The translations under genes were made by a program, and so were the position numbers. The notes under the pieces were generated by a model. The model searched no databases, was not told the origin of the DNA, and saw nothing but the letters and a program-made list of their open reading frames with translations. A stretch of 55,091 nucleotides of DNA from Pseudomonadota bacterium (lineage in GTDB: Bacteria > Pseudomonadota > Gammaproteobacteria > Steroidobacterales > Steroidobacteraceae): contig CAUJIK010000049.1 in the NCBI GenBank assembly GCA_963205255.1, positions 1-55,091 of the forward strand, given 5' to 3'. Shown one piece after another: positions 9,804 to 18,770 of the stretch (position 1 is the first letter of the stretch; every line of letters begins with the position of its first letter).

Positions 9804-11855
9804 TCACGAACGGGGAGCGCCCAGCATCGGCAGCTCGTCGGTTTCCGACAGCCTGTCATGCATGTCGATCTGCCCGTCGCGCAGGAAGCGCGCGGTGTGC
9901 GCCGCGGTGGCAGGCGGCGCCAGCAGCGGTCCCTGCGCCTGCTGGCAGCCCAGGCCCCGCAGTGTTTCCAGTTGCGACCAGAGGTCCACGCCCTCGGCGA
10001 TCACGCAGATGTCCTGTTCGCGCGCTTCGCGCAGGATGTCTCTGGCGATGTTGCCTTCGCTTGAGCCGACAGACAGGTTGCGCACCAGGTTGGCGTCGAG
10101 TTTCAGCGCATCGATGTTGCCGGGATCAGGCAGGGGAGTCTTGCGGGCCCGGGCGCCGACATGGTCGATCACCAGCGGCAGATCCAGTTCGTGCCAGCGC
10201 AGGATGATCTCTTCGCTCATTCCGCCGGTGCGATGGTCCAGCAGCAGTTCGTCGGCGACCTCCAGCTGCAGCAGGCTGGCGCACAGGCTGTCCGTTTCGG
10301 CGAGGCGTTGCAGGGTGTGGCGCAGCCGGTCGCGGTTCTCGACGGCGGTTGCGACATTGACGCTCACCGGCACCGGAGTCAGACCCTGTCCACGCCAGGC
10401 GCTGATGTCGCGAGCGATCTGCCCGATCACGAACTGTGCGATGTCGAGAGCCTCTCCATCCGGGCTCGCGATCAGCAGCGGATCCTGAGGGAGGATCCAG
10501 CCGCGCGCGGCGTCCTTCCACCGGGGCAGTGCCTCCAGCCCGCACACGCACTCCGAGTGCAGATCGATGACCGGTTGATAGAGCACCACGATCTGGTCCG
10601 CTGCAACGGCTGGCGCGGGCACGGCGGTTGGTGCAGGCACGGCAGGTGGCGCGGCGTTTCCGGGCGGTGGAGAACTCGCGGGAGCCGGCGAAGCCGGTGA
10701 CGGCAGCGCGGGCGTCGGTGCGGGCGTCGGTGCGGGCGTCGGTGCGGCCGTCGGCGCAGATGTCGACGAGACAGCCGCCGGCCGGGCGGCGGGAAGCGGC
10801 GTGCCTGGCCGTGGCGCGGCATGAGCAGGGGGCTTCGCCCGGGGCGGGAGGGCTGCGCCCTGATGCCGGCGCCAGGCCCACACTGCTCCCGCTGCGGCGA
10901 CAAGAGCGAGCAGCGTCACAAGCCAGCCCGATCCGCGCGGCTCGTGCTGTGGCACAGCCGCCGGGGGTGTTGCCGGAACCGGGGCCGGCTGCATTTCGGG
11001 CGGCAGGGGAGTGTCGAGGCTTGCGGCCCACAGGGCGCGCCCCGCGAGGTCGCGCAGCGCCAGCCATGTGCTCATATGGGTGCTGGACGCATGCTGGAAC
11101 AGCGGCGCTTCGGTCTGCGCCTCGAGCCAGCCGCGCACTTCGGAGGGCAGCTGCGCCGACTCCAGTGCCGCGCCGGACAGGCTGCGTGCCGCGGGTTCGG
11201 CGGCCATCAGCAGCTCATCCAGAGCGGCGCTGTCGAGGCTGCGCGCGAACAGCAGCCAGCCTCCAGGGGTGGAATCGCGCCGCTCGCGCAGGACGGGGAG
11301 GGCGGCGATCAGCGCGTATTGCCCGTCGACCATCACCAGCCCGCGCAGGCTTTGCTCGCGGCTGTTCAGCTCGCCGGCGGAGATGGCCTGCTGCAGGGCT
11401 TCGACCAGTTCGGGGTATGCGGGCACGGCTGCCTGCCTTGCGGGCGGCGTGTTGATCGACAGGGACAGGCGCGGCTGCTGCTGGCGGTCCAGCACCAGCA
11501 TGTAGTGGATGTCGAGGCTGGCCAGGGCCGGGGCCAGCAGGCCCTCACCCGGAAAGCGGCGCTGCGTGCCGGCGGCAAAGCCGTAGGCCTCGTCCCAATG
11601 AGCGTAGTCACGGGCCACTGTCGCAAGCTCTTCCAGACGGGTATCGACGGCCTCGCGGACTTCGAGCAGCCGCGAACCGGGCTCTGCCTCCTGCGGAGTC
11701 TCGGCGACGGGTATTTCCGCGGCGGGCGCGTCCGCGGCCGGCGCGCGCGTGCCCGGCAGGGCCAGCAGCGCCGCGACCAGGGCGCGGCACAGCCAGCTGC
11801 GGGAGAGGGCGGTGTGGATGAAGGGTGTGTGGGGAAGTGGTTTCGCGGCGGTCAT
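9804..11855 (-). CDS. CHASE4-like periplasmic sensor with degenerate EAL domain
   Basis: A 683-residue membrane protein. A signal/anchor segment (LCRALVAALLALPG) is followed by a periplasmic CHASE4-like domain with RDYAHWDEAYGF. A second membrane segment (about residues 313-331) leads to a long Pro/Ala linker with repeated PTPA units, then an EAL domain from about residue 430. EAL hallmarks are mixed: GLEALPRW, SVNV, LEVADE, LKLD, AEGVD and QAQGPLL are kept, but the catalytic DDFG segment reads IDHVG, losing the second Asp. I infer a c-di-GMP-binding or partner-regulating protein rather than an active phosphodiesterase. ATG 11855 gives a sensible signal; longer starts are possible. Confidence 0.8.
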   Translation of the reverse strand: MTAAKPLPHTPFIHTALSRSWLCRALVAALLALPGTRAPAADAPAAEIPVAETPQEAEPGSRLLEVREAVDTRLEELATVARDYAHWDEAYGFAAGTQRRFPGEGLLAPALASLDIHYMLVLDRQQQPRLSLSINTPPARQAAVPAYPELVEALQQAISAGELNSREQSLRGLVMVDGQYALIAALPVLRERRDSTPGGWLLFARSLDSAALDELLMAAEPAARSLSGAALESAQLPSEVRGWLEAQTEAPLFQHASSTHMSTWLALRDLAGRALWAASLDTPLPPEMQPAPVPATPPAAVPQHEPRGSGWLVTLLALVAAAGAVWAWRRHQGAALPPRAKPPAHAAPRPGTPLPAARPAAVSSTSAPTAAPTPAPTPAPTPALPSPASPAPASSPPPGNAAPPAVPAPTAVPAPAVAADQIVVLYQPVIDLHSECVCGLEALPRWKDAARGWILPQDPLLIASPDGEALDIAQFVIGQIARDISAWRGQGLTPVPVSVNVATAVENRDRLRHTLQRLAETDSLCASLLQLEVADELLLDHRTGGMSEEIILRWHELDLPLVIDHVGARARKTPLPDPGNIDALKLDANLVRNLSVGSSEGNIARDILREAREQDICVIAEGVDLWSQLETLRGLGCQQAQGPLLAPPATAAHTARFLRDGQIDMHDRLSETDELPMLGAPRS

Positions 11856-11960
11856 GGGGCGGAGCGGATGCACTGTCGTATCGCACAGTGTGCCGGCCGG
11901 CGGCGGAGATGGGGTGTGTCCATCGCACAGTTCGGGCCGGGGAAACGTCTGCATAGTGCG

Positions 11961-11989
11961 TTGCAAAAAGATGAGGGGAACGCTATACA
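11961..11989 (+). promoter_or_regulatory. Sigma-70-type promoter for the marR-family gene
   Basis: TTGCAA (11961-11966) and TATACA (11984-11989) are separated by exactly 17 bp and point toward the regulator starting at 12092. Upstream, GCACTGT-N8-ACAGTG forms an inverted repeat at 11870-11890, and a further ACAGT half lies near 11925. These could be regulator-binding sites for the divergent pair, but that is inference. Confidence 0.5.
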
Positions 11990-12091
11990 ACCACTGATGA
12001 CAGCCATCCATGACGTCGGTTCGCTGCGGCGTACCACCAAGCCGCGGATCCCGCGTTTCATCCTCGATTGTGCTGGATCCGAGGGCAGGGG

Positions 12092-12589
12092 ATGAAGCGC
12101 AAGAAGTCGGTCCAGGTCGCGGCCAAGGGCGGCGGCGAGCTTTCGCTGGGGGCGCTGTCCACGTACATCGCCTTTCAGCTGCGCCGCGCCCAGAACATGT
12201 CCTTCGATGCCTTCGCCGCCCGCGTCGGCAAATCGAACCTGGCGCCGGGTCATTTCGCCATCCTGGCCGTCATCGACGCCAATCATGGCATCAACCAGAC
12301 GGCGCTGAGCCGTGCGACCGATCGCGACAAGTCGACGCTGACGCCCGCGATCCGGACGCTGATGAACAGCGGCTATGTGAGCCGTACCCGATCCGCGACG
12401 GATTCGCGCGCCTACGAGCTGTCACTGACCCGCTCCGGAAAGCGCCACCTCGACCAGCTGCGCGCCCATGCCGAGGCGCATGACCGGCGTCTGGACGAGA
12501 TCGTCGGCTCGGCCCACAAGGCCCAGTTGCTGACGCTGCTCAAGCAGATCGTGAGCGGGCTGGAAAAGGACCGCAGCGCGCGGCGCTGA
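12092..12589 (+). CDS. MarR-family transcriptional regulator
   Basis: A 165-residue winged-helix regulator. The recognition region INQTALSRATDRDKSTLTPAIRTLMNSGYVSRTRSATDSRAYELSLT has the MarR helix-turn-helix followed by the wing with the conserved D-x-R, and the flanking helices would form the dimer interface. ATG 12092 follows GAGGGCAGGGG closely; an upstream in-frame ATG at 12068 has poorer spacing. It is transcribed divergently from the CHASE4-EAL gene and convergently with the TPP-enzyme gene. MarR proteins commonly sense aromatic or phenolic ligands; the ligand here cannot be read from sequence. Confidence 0.88.
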   Translation: MKRKKSVQVAAKGGGELSLGALSTYIAFQLRRAQNMSFDAFAARVGKSNLAPGHFAILAVIDANHGINQTALSRATDRDKSTLTPAIRTLMNSGYVSRTRSATDSRAYELSLTRSGKRHLDQLRAHAEAHDRRLDEIVGSAHKAQLLTLLKQIVSGLEKDRSARR

Positions 12590-12660
12590 CCGGTCCGCGG
12601 GACGCCGGGCGGCGCAGCAGCGCCCGGTTGAGCGCCGCACGGGCCGTACCGGCACTTCGC

Positions 12661-14397
12661 TCAGCGCTTCCTGACCGCCACGTCGAGCACCGCGCAGCGG
12701 CGCTGCTTGCGCACCGCTTCCATGGCCTGTTCCAGCGCGGCCGGCACATCGGCGGCGCGCTCCACGCGCAGCGCCAGCGCGCCACCGGCGGCCGCGGCCA
12801 CGGCGGAGTAGTCCGGCGCCGGATCGAAGCTCAGGTCCAGGTTCTCGGCGCGTGAGGCATGGCCCGAGGGGTGCACTGCCAGCGCGGAGAAACGCGGCGC
12901 CTGCCAGCCGCCGTTGTTGAGCACGATCTGCAGGAAGGGCGCGTCGTAGCGCCTGGCCATCCAGTGCACCGAGGCGGGCGCGGAGAACATGTAGCAGCCG
13001 TCACCGCCGACAGCCACCACCGTCTGGTCGGGCGCCGCGAGCTTGGCGCCCATGGCCGCGCCGCCATTCCAGCCCAGCGAGCCGCCGCCGCTGGCGAAAT
13101 AGCTGCCGGGGCGCGTCGGCGCCACGTGGTCGACGATCTGCGGGTAGTTGGTGATGCCTTCGTTGAGCAGGATGCCTTCCTCGGCCAGGTACGGGCGCAG
13201 GCAGGCCATCAGGTATTCGGTCGTGATTTCGCCATTGGCCGGCGCCGCCTCGAGCTTGCGCAGCTGCGCGGCGCGTGCCTCGTGCCTGGCGGTGTAGTGG
13301 GCGCGGCGGCTGGCGGCGCGCTGCTCGTCGAAGCCCTTGCTGTCGAGCGCGGCATTGATCTGGGCCAGCGCGGTGGCCGCATCGGCGCGGTAGCTGTGCT
13401 GGGCCTTGATGTACCACAGCGGCATGGCTTCCTTCAGCGGGTCGACGTCGATGTGCAGGATGCGCGCATCGTCGCGCGGCTTGCTGATGGTGGGGATCCA
13501 CGGCACATCGCTGTCGATGACCAGCACCACGTCGGCCTCGGCCAGCGCCTCGTTCTGGAACGGGTGGTTCCAGTGGCTGCCCTGGTAAAGCGGATCGGAG
13601 TGCGGGAAGTTCAGCGCGCTGGGCACCGATTCCAGCACGCCCACGCCCAGGCGCTGGCACAGGCGCACCAGCCCTTCGACGGCGGCCGGATTGCGGCCGA
13701 GGTATGAAGTGACGATGAGCGGGCGCTGCGCGCCGTTCAGCGCCTCGATCACGGTGGCCACGCTGCTGGCGGACAGGGCCGCCGGTTCCACCGGCGCCCA
13801 TTGCCGCATGTCGATGGCGGTGGGCTTGACCTCCTGCTCCATCACTTCGCGGGCGCCCATCAGGTACACCGGGCCGCTCGGCGCGCTGCAGGCCAGCTGC
13901 AGTGCGCGATGCACCATCGGCTTCACGTTGAGGCCGCTGCGCAGTTCCGCGGCGTATTTCATATAGTCGCGGACGATGCCGCGCTGGTCGTGCACGTCCT
14001 GGATCCACTGGATGAATTCGTTGCGGCTGCCGCGCGTTTCACCGTCCTGCGTGGCGGGGGACAGGCCGGCGAAGATCAGCACCGGCACCCGCGCGCGGGC
14101 GATGTTGTGCACGGCGCCGGCCAGCGACTGGGTGCCGCACTCCACATGCACCACCACGGCCTGCGGCTTGCCGCTGACCATGGTGTGGCCGTGGGCGGCA
14201 GCCAGACCCACCATCTCGAACGGACAGGTGATGACCTGCGGCAGCGGCCGGCCCTCGGCCCGGGTGACGGCGATCGCCTCTAGCAGGGCGGGGTGGTCGC
14301 TCCCGAAGTTGCCGAAGATGTAGTCAACTTTGGCCTCGGTGAGGGCGTCGAGCAGGTCGGTGCTGGCGGTGCGCACGGTGGCAGGTCCTCGGAACAA
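12661..14397 (-). CDS. Thiamine pyrophosphate-dependent enzyme, acetolactate synthase-like
   Basis: A 578-residue protein of the acetolactate synthase / benzoylformate decarboxylase superfamily. It has the N-terminal PYR domain with the cofactor-activating Glu in CPFEMVGLAAAHGH, a central domain around residues 195-330 (LIVTSYLGRNPAAVEGLVRL), and a C-terminal PP domain with the TPP/Mg motif GGDGCYMFS ... LNNGGW. The exact reaction cannot be read; a 2-oxoacid decarboxylase or carboligase role is likely. It is divergent from a SnoaL-like exported protein, and the shared intergenic region carries repeated TCAAACCA words. Confidence 0.85.
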   Translation of the reverse strand: MFRGPATVRTASTDLLDALTEAKVDYIFGNFGSDHPALLEAIAVTRAEGRPLPQVITCPFEMVGLAAAHGHTMVSGKPQAVVVHVECGTQSLAGAVHNIARARVPVLIFAGLSPATQDGETRGSRNEFIQWIQDVHDQRGIVRDYMKYAAELRSGLNVKPMVHRALQLACSAPSGPVYLMGAREVMEQEVKPTAIDMRQWAPVEPAALSASSVATVIEALNGAQRPLIVTSYLGRNPAAVEGLVRLCQRLGVGVLESVPSALNFPHSDPLYQGSHWNHPFQNEALAEADVVLVIDSDVPWIPTISKPRDDARILHIDVDPLKEAMPLWYIKAQHSYRADAATALAQINAALDSKGFDEQRAASRRAHYTARHEARAAQLRKLEAAPANGEITTEYLMACLRPYLAEEGILLNEGITNYPQIVDHVAPTRPGSYFASGGGSLGWNGGAAMGAKLAAPDQTVVAVGGDGCYMFSAPASVHWMARRYDAPFLQIVLNNGGWQAPRFSALAVHPSGHASRAENLDLSFDPAPDYSAVAAAAGGALALRVERAADVPAALEQAMEAVRKQRRCAVLDVAVRKR

Positions 14398-14452
14398 TGA
14401 CAGCTGAAATCTACATGAAATCTGTGAGAGAGTACGCCGATATAGTATGAAG

Positions 14453-14554
14453 TCAAACCATCATTTGGTGAAATGCGTTGCGGGCGCCGGCTGCGTTGAA
14501 AAGCCGGCGGGCCTGCACTAGGCTGGGCGGGTCGATTAGTGTGTAATCAAACCA
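14453..14554. promoter_or_regulatory. Divergent intergenic region with TCAAACCA repeats and a hairpin
   Basis: The 8-bp word TCAAACCA occurs at 14453-14460 and 14547-14554, between the TPP-enzyme gene and the SnoaL-like gene. The first copy is part of ACCA-N5-TGGT (14457-14469). Between them is a perfect 8-bp stem CGCCGGCT / AGCCGGCG (14485-14509). The words resemble half-sites for a regulator; the nearby AraC-family protein is a candidate. The functional reading is inferred. Confidence 0.35.
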
Positions 14555-14612
14555 ATTACTACGCGTGGCGCGCGCCGGCGATCCGGCCCGCGAGCGCTGC
14601 TGGAGGCAGGAT

Positions 14613-15485
14613 ATGGTGCATATTCGGTGGCAATCCGCTTTGCGGGGCTGGCGCCCCGCGGCACTGGCGCTGGTATCCGGAGTCCTGCTCATGAGCAGCC
14701 CCGGCCAGGCCGCGCAATCCCAGGCCGAGCAGATCGCGCAGCTCACGGCGCGTCTCGCGCAACTCGAGGCGCGCACGCAGCGGCTGGATGATCAGGCGGC
14801 GATCGAGAAGCTCACGCGCGCCTATGGCTACTATGTCGACAAGCAGCTGTGGAACGAGATCGTCCCGCTGTTCTCCGATGATGCGCGCGTCGAGATCGCC
14901 GGCCGCGGCGTTTATCGCAACGCCGCCGGCGTCGATCGTCTGTTCCGCGAGTCCATGGGCGGCGGCCGCATCGGTCTTTCGTCCGGCGGCCTGTTCAATC
15001 ACATGATCCTGCAGGGCGTCGTCAACGTGAACGACGACGGCCAGACGGCCACCGGCCGCTGGCGCGCCTTCGTGCAGATCGGCCAGGCGCAGCGCTTTGC
15101 GCTGTGGTCGGAAGGCACTTACGAGAACAAGTATGTGAAGCGCAATGGCGTCTGGCAGATCAGCGACATGCACTTCTACGCCACGTACTACACGCCCTAT
15201 GACCAGGGCTGGGCCAAGGTCACGATGCCCAACAACGGCCCGAGCCGCACGGCGGGACCGGACGAGCCGCAGTCGGTGCAGTACGACGTCTATCCCGGTC
15301 ACTATGTGCCGCCGTTCAGCTATCCGAATCCGGTCACCGGCCGGGTGTGGACGCTGGAGGACACGGCGCGCTATTCCACGCAGGGTGAAGGCCCCGCGGC
15401 GGCCGGCCCGCCGGTGCAGCCGGGTGGCCCCGTGCAGCCAGGGCCGGAGCAGGCGGCCGCGCCGGCCGCCACGCCACCGCGCTGA
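14613..15485 (+). CDS. Exported SnoaL-like (NTF2-fold) protein
   Basis: A 290-residue protein with a signal peptide (PAALALVSGVLLMSSPGQAAQ), a short coiled coil (AEQIAQLTARLAQLEARTQRLDDQAAIEKLTRAYGYYVDKQLW), and a SnoaL/NTF2-like cone domain (about residues 60-190: WNEIVPLFSDDARVEIAG, ATGRWRAFVQIG, GVWQISDMHFYATYYTPY). The tail is Pro/Ala/Gly-rich. Such folds serve as small-molecule isomerases, dehydratases or binding proteins, often in aromatic or steroid catabolism; no specific substrate is visible. ATG 14613 follows GGAGGCAGG. It is co-directional with the next dehydrogenase gene, 50 bp away. Confidence 0.75.
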   Translation: MVHIRWQSALRGWRPAALALVSGVLLMSSPGQAAQSQAEQIAQLTARLAQLEARTQRLDDQAAIEKLTRAYGYYVDKQLWNEIVPLFSDDARVEIAGRGVYRNAAGVDRLFRESMGGGRIGLSSGGLFNHMILQGVVNVNDDGQTATGRWRAFVQIGQAQRFALWSEGTYENKYVKRNGVWQISDMHFYATYYTPYDQGWAKVTMPNNGPSRTAGPDEPQSVQYDVYPGHYVPPFSYPNPVTGRVWTLEDTARYSTQGEGPAAAGPPVQPGGPVQPGPEQAAAPAATPPR

Positions 15486-15535
15486 GCGGCGCGAGCGGCA
15501 GGCAGTCGCGGCGGAACGCAATTTCCGGAGTACCT

Positions 15536-16459
15536 ATGCGCATTGTGATTCTGGGTGCTGGCGCGATGGGCAAGCTGTTCGGCGCGCGCCTGGCGCTCGA
15601 CGGCCAGAGCGTCGTCATGGTCGATGTGGATGCGGACACGCTGAAGCAGATCGCCCGTGACGGCCTGCGCCTGACGGCGGACGATGGCGATCACCAGGTG
15701 AAGGTCGAAGCCGAGCGCGCGGAGGATCTGCGGCCCGGCGCCGATGCGGTGGTGGTGTTCACCAAGGCGCAGCATACGGTGGCGGCCGTGCGGTCCATCG
15801 CGCATGCCATCGGCCCGAACACCTGCGTGCTGACGCTGCAGAACGGGCTGGGTGGAGCCGAGCGCATCCTCTCGGTGCTGCCGGGCGCCGACGTGGCGGT
15901 GGGCACGACGACCTGGCCGGCCGACGCGAAGGCCCCGAATCATGTCAGCACGCATGGCGCGGGCGAGATCCGCTTCTGGAGCCACGACGGCGTGGATCGT
16001 GAAAGCCTGCAGCGCCTCGATGCGGCGCTCGCCGCGGCGGGGCTTGCAAGCCGCCTGGATCCGCAGGTGCAGGTGGTGATCTGGGAGAAGGTCATCTTCA
16101 ATTCGGTCATGAACCCGGTGGCGGCGCTGACGCGCTGCACCGTCGGCGAGATGGCGGACAGCCCCGACTGCCTGCCGCTGACCGAATCCATCCTGCAGGA
16201 GGCCTTCGCCATCGCGCGCAAGGCGCAGGTGCCGGTAGATGAAGCGCGGGTGCGCAAGACGCTGGCCCATGCCAGGGAGAGTCACCGGCCGCACAAGCCT
16301 TCGATGCTGTCGGATGTGCTGGCAGGGCGCACCACCGAGGTCGACGCCATCAATGGCGCGCTGGCCAAGCGGGCCGAGGCATTGGGTGTGCAGGCGCCTG
16401 TCATGCAGACCATCTCGCGACTGGTCCGCATGATCAAGCGGGAAAATCTCAGCCGTTGA
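15536..16459 (+). CDS. Ketopantoate reductase-family NADP-dependent dehydrogenase
   Basis: A 307-residue Rossmann protein of the ApbA/PanE family. The N-terminal MRIVILGAGAMGKLFG binds NADP. KAQHTVAAVRSIA and LQNGLGG follow, and WEKVIFNSVMNPVAALT carries the family catalytic Lys and Asn. PanE makes pantoate for CoA, but the setting (TPP enzyme, SnoaL protein, AraC regulator) suggests a catabolic paralogue acting on another 2-oxo or branched hydroxy acid. Its 3' end overlaps the convergent AraC gene by 11 bp. A PanE role remains possible. Confidence 0.82.
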   Translation: MRIVILGAGAMGKLFGARLALDGQSVVMVDVDADTLKQIARDGLRLTADDGDHQVKVEAERAEDLRPGADAVVVFTKAQHTVAAVRSIAHAIGPNTCVLTLQNGLGGAERILSVLPGADVAVGTTTWPADAKAPNHVSTHGAGEIRFWSHDGVDRESLQRLDAALAAAGLASRLDPQVQVVIWEKVIFNSVMNPVAALTRCTVGEMADSPDCLPLTESILQEAFAIARKAQVPVDEARVRKTLAHARESHRPHKPSMLSDVLAGRTTEVDAINGALAKRAEALGVQAPVMQTISRLVRMIKRENLSR

Positions 16460-17444
16460 CTACGCGCGGCCCCTGCATGCCGCGCACTTCCGTCGGCGAG
16501 GTTCCGAAGTAGTCGCGGAACACGCGGGCGAAATGCGTGGCGTTGCTGAAGCCCCATTCGAAGGCGATGGTGGAAACCGTCTTGGGGTTCTGCGCACGGT
16601 CTTCCAGCGAGCGGCGGGCGCCTTCCAGCCGCCGGTGCAGCATGTACTTGCACAGAGCTTCTTCCTGCCCCGAAAAGAGCTTGTGCAGGTAGCGGGGTGA
16701 CACGCGGAAGTGGGCCGCGATGCGCGCCGGAGTGAGCTCCGGATCGGACAGATGCTGGTCGATGTAGCGGCAGATGCGCACCCGCCACATCGACTGCACG
16801 GTGGAGCCCTGCAGCGGGCGCCGATCGGTGTCGATGAACACCGTCGCCAGCAGGTCGCAGATGGATTCGGCGATGCGTTCCGCGGACGAGGTCTCAATGC
16901 CGGTCTGCGACAGCTCCCAGAAATTGCTGATGAACCGCGAAACGAGGCCGCCGGTGCCTTCGTTGCCGGGGATCCTGCGGTTGAGGAAGGTTTCGGGCGT
17001 GGGCAGACGGCGCCGCAGCGCGGCCTGTGGCACGCGGATCACCAGCACGTCGTGCTGCGCGGTGTGCACCTGCTCATAGGGCAGCACATCGTCGCACAGC
17101 AGGAAATCCCCCGGCGACAGGCTGGTTTCGACGCCGCGCGCGCGGTGCAGGCTGGTGCCATAGCGCTGCAGATGGATGAGGAAGCTCGAATCCAGGGTGC
17201 CGCGGGACATGGAGGGCATGTGCCGCACCCGGGAGGGCGTGCAGGCGATCTGCATGAACTTCATGCCGGCGAACTCCGTGGCGAGGATGTTCGCGTCGAA
17301 GGGGTTGTCGGCCACCGGGCGCACTTCCAGATCCGGAAGCGTGCCGGCGATCTGCTGGTTCCAGAAAGCGAGTCTGCGATCCGGCGCCACATTGCGGGTG
17401 GAGCAGGTGATGAACCCTTCGCGCACGAGTTTGACCTCACACAT
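16449..17444 (-). CDS. AraC-family transcriptional regulator
   Basis: A 331-residue regulator. The N-terminal two-thirds resemble the cupin-like AraC ligand-binding domain found with oxygenase operons (FLIHLQRYGTSLHRARGVETSLSPGDFLLCD). The C-terminal ~100 residues hold two helix-turn-helix units (LTPARIAAHFRVSPRYLHKLF and VSTIAFEWGFSNATHFARVFRDYFGTSPTEVR). ATG 17444 was chosen because the domain begins soon after and upstream residues look like noncoding sequence. It lies between the dehydrogenase group and a divergent deacetylase-like gene and may control both sides. Confidence 0.88.
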   Translation of the reverse strand: MCEVKLVREGFITCSTRNVAPDRRLAFWNQQIAGTLPDLEVRPVADNPFDANILATEFAGMKFMQIACTPSRVRHMPSMSRGTLDSSFLIHLQRYGTSLHRARGVETSLSPGDFLLCDDVLPYEQVHTAQHDVLVIRVPQAALRRRLPTPETFLNRRIPGNEGTGGLVSRFISNFWELSQTGIETSSAERIAESICDLLATVFIDTDRRPLQGSTVQSMWRVRICRYIDQHLSDPELTPARIAAHFRVSPRYLHKLFSGQEEALCKYMLHRRLEGARRSLEDRAQNPKTVSTIAFEWGFSNATHFARVFRDYFGTSPTEVRGMQGPRVVNG

Positions 17445-17454
17445 GCACAGATAG

Positions 17455-17466
17455 TTTGATGTCAAA
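17455..17466. promoter_or_regulatory. Inverted repeat TTTGA-TG-TCAAA upstream of the AraC gene
   Basis: A 12-bp inverted repeat, TTTGATGTCAAA, ends 11 bp before the AraC-family start codon. Its TCAAA arm recurs in the TCAAACCA words near the TPP-enzyme/SnoaL promoters, suggesting a shared operator. The remaining gap to the next gene at 17647 shows only a purine-rich GGAGAGAGA before that start. Confidence 0.3.
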
Positions 17467-17646
17467 GCATCTTGTTGGCGTAACGTAGCACTGCTTTTCC
17501 CGGCAGACAACTGCCGTGGCATGTACTTCCCGGGCAGGCGATCCGGAGCTCGTGCCGGGGTAATCGGCATTTGGTTCCCCGGCAGTGCAGCGGCGTCACT
17601 GTGCGCGGAGCGGGCCATCCTAAGATTGATGGAGAGAGATGGCCCC

Positions 17647-18759
17647 ATGAACCGTACCGCTTTCTTCCATGACGAACGCTGCCTGTGGCATTCAACCGGC
17701 CTGCACGCACTCGTCCTTCCGGTGGGCGGCTGGGTGCAGCCTCCCGCCGGCGGTGGTCACGCGGAATCCCCGGAGAGCAAGCGTCGCTTCAAGGCGCTGA
17801 TGGATGTGTCGGGGCTGTCGGCGCGGCTTGCCGTGCAGAGCGCGCCATTGGCCGACGAAGTCGATCTGCTGCGCATCCATGACCCCGGCTACGTGCGGCG
17901 CTTCAAGGAGGTCAGTGACGCCGGCGGTGGCGATCTGGGGCAGCTGGCTCCGTTCGGCCGTGGCAGCTACGAGATCGCGAAGCTCTCCGCGGGCCTGGTG
18001 ATGGCGGCGGTGGATTCGGTTCTGGCCGGGCGCTACGCCAATGCCTATGCGATGTCCCGGCCGCCGGGGCATCACTGCCTGGCGGACGAGCCCATGGGCT
18101 TCTGCCTGCTGGCCAATATTCCCATCGCCATCGAGGCGGCCCGCGAGCGCCATGGGCTGGAGCGCGTGGCGGTGATCGACTGGGATGTGCACCACGGCAA
18201 CGGCACGCAGTCGATCTATTACGGGCGCCCGGACGTGCTTGCGATTTCGCTGCATCAGGACCGCTGCTTCCCGCCCGGATACAGCGGTGCCGAAGAGCGC
18301 GGCGCCGGAGCGGGCGAGGGTTGCAACCTGAACATCCCGCTGCAGCCGGGCGGTGGCGACGACGCCTACCGCTATGCCTTCGAGCGTCTGGTCATCCCCG
18401 CGCTGGATCAATACCGGCCGCAGCTGATCGTCGTTGCCAGCGGCCTCGACGCCAATGGCGTCGACCCGCTGGCGCGCATGCAGCTGCACAGCGAGTCCTA
18501 TCGCTGGATGACCTCGGCGCTGATGCAGGTCGCGCAGCGCCACTGCCAGGGTCGGCTGGTGTGCGCGCATGAGGGTGGCTATGCCGAGTCCGCGGTGCCG
18601 TTCTGCGGCCACGCGATCATGGAGGCCTTGTCCGGCGAACGCACGGATGTGGAGGACCCGTTCCTGGATCTGTTTCTGGCCCAGCAGCCTGGCGAGCGCT
18701 TCTGCCAGTTCCAGCGCGGGCTGATCGACGAGATGGCCCAGGCCTTCGGGTTCAACTAG
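17647..18759 (+). CDS. Histone deacetylase-family (acetoin utilization/acetylpolyamine) amidohydrolase
   Basis: A 370-residue class II HDAC-like zinc hydrolase. Visible motifs are SRPPGHHCLADEPMGFC, VIDWDVHHGNGTQSIYYGRPDVLAISLHQD with zinc and catalytic His/Asp, SGLDANGVDPLARMQL with the second zinc Asp, and HEGGYAESAVP. Bacterial members deacetylate acetylpolyamines or small amides and sometimes protein lysines; which applies cannot be told here. ATG 17647 follows GGAGAGAGATGG; an upstream open frame adds non-family sequence. A long hairpin and T-run end the transcript. Confidence 0.9.
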   Translation: MNRTAFFHDERCLWHSTGLHALVLPVGGWVQPPAGGGHAESPESKRRFKALMDVSGLSARLAVQSAPLADEVDLLRIHDPGYVRRFKEVSDAGGGDLGQLAPFGRGSYEIAKLSAGLVMAAVDSVLAGRYANAYAMSRPPGHHCLADEPMGFCLLANIPIAIEAARERHGLERVAVIDWDVHHGNGTQSIYYGRPDVLAISLHQDRCFPPGYSGAEERGAGAGEGCNLNIPLQPGGGDDAYRYAFERLVIPALDQYRPQLIVVASGLDANGVDPLARMQLHSESYRWMTSALMQVAQRHCQGRLVCAHEGGYAESAVPFCGHAIMEALSGERTDVEDPFLDLFLAQQPGERFCQFQRGLIDEMAQAFGFN

Positions 18760-18770
18760 ATGACAAGATT

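Noticed and set aside
10680..10760. Short tandem repeats of GGTGCGGGCGTC type
   Set aside because: They encode the PTPA linker of the CHASE4-EAL protein, so they are coding low complexity and not a CRISPR or regulatory array.
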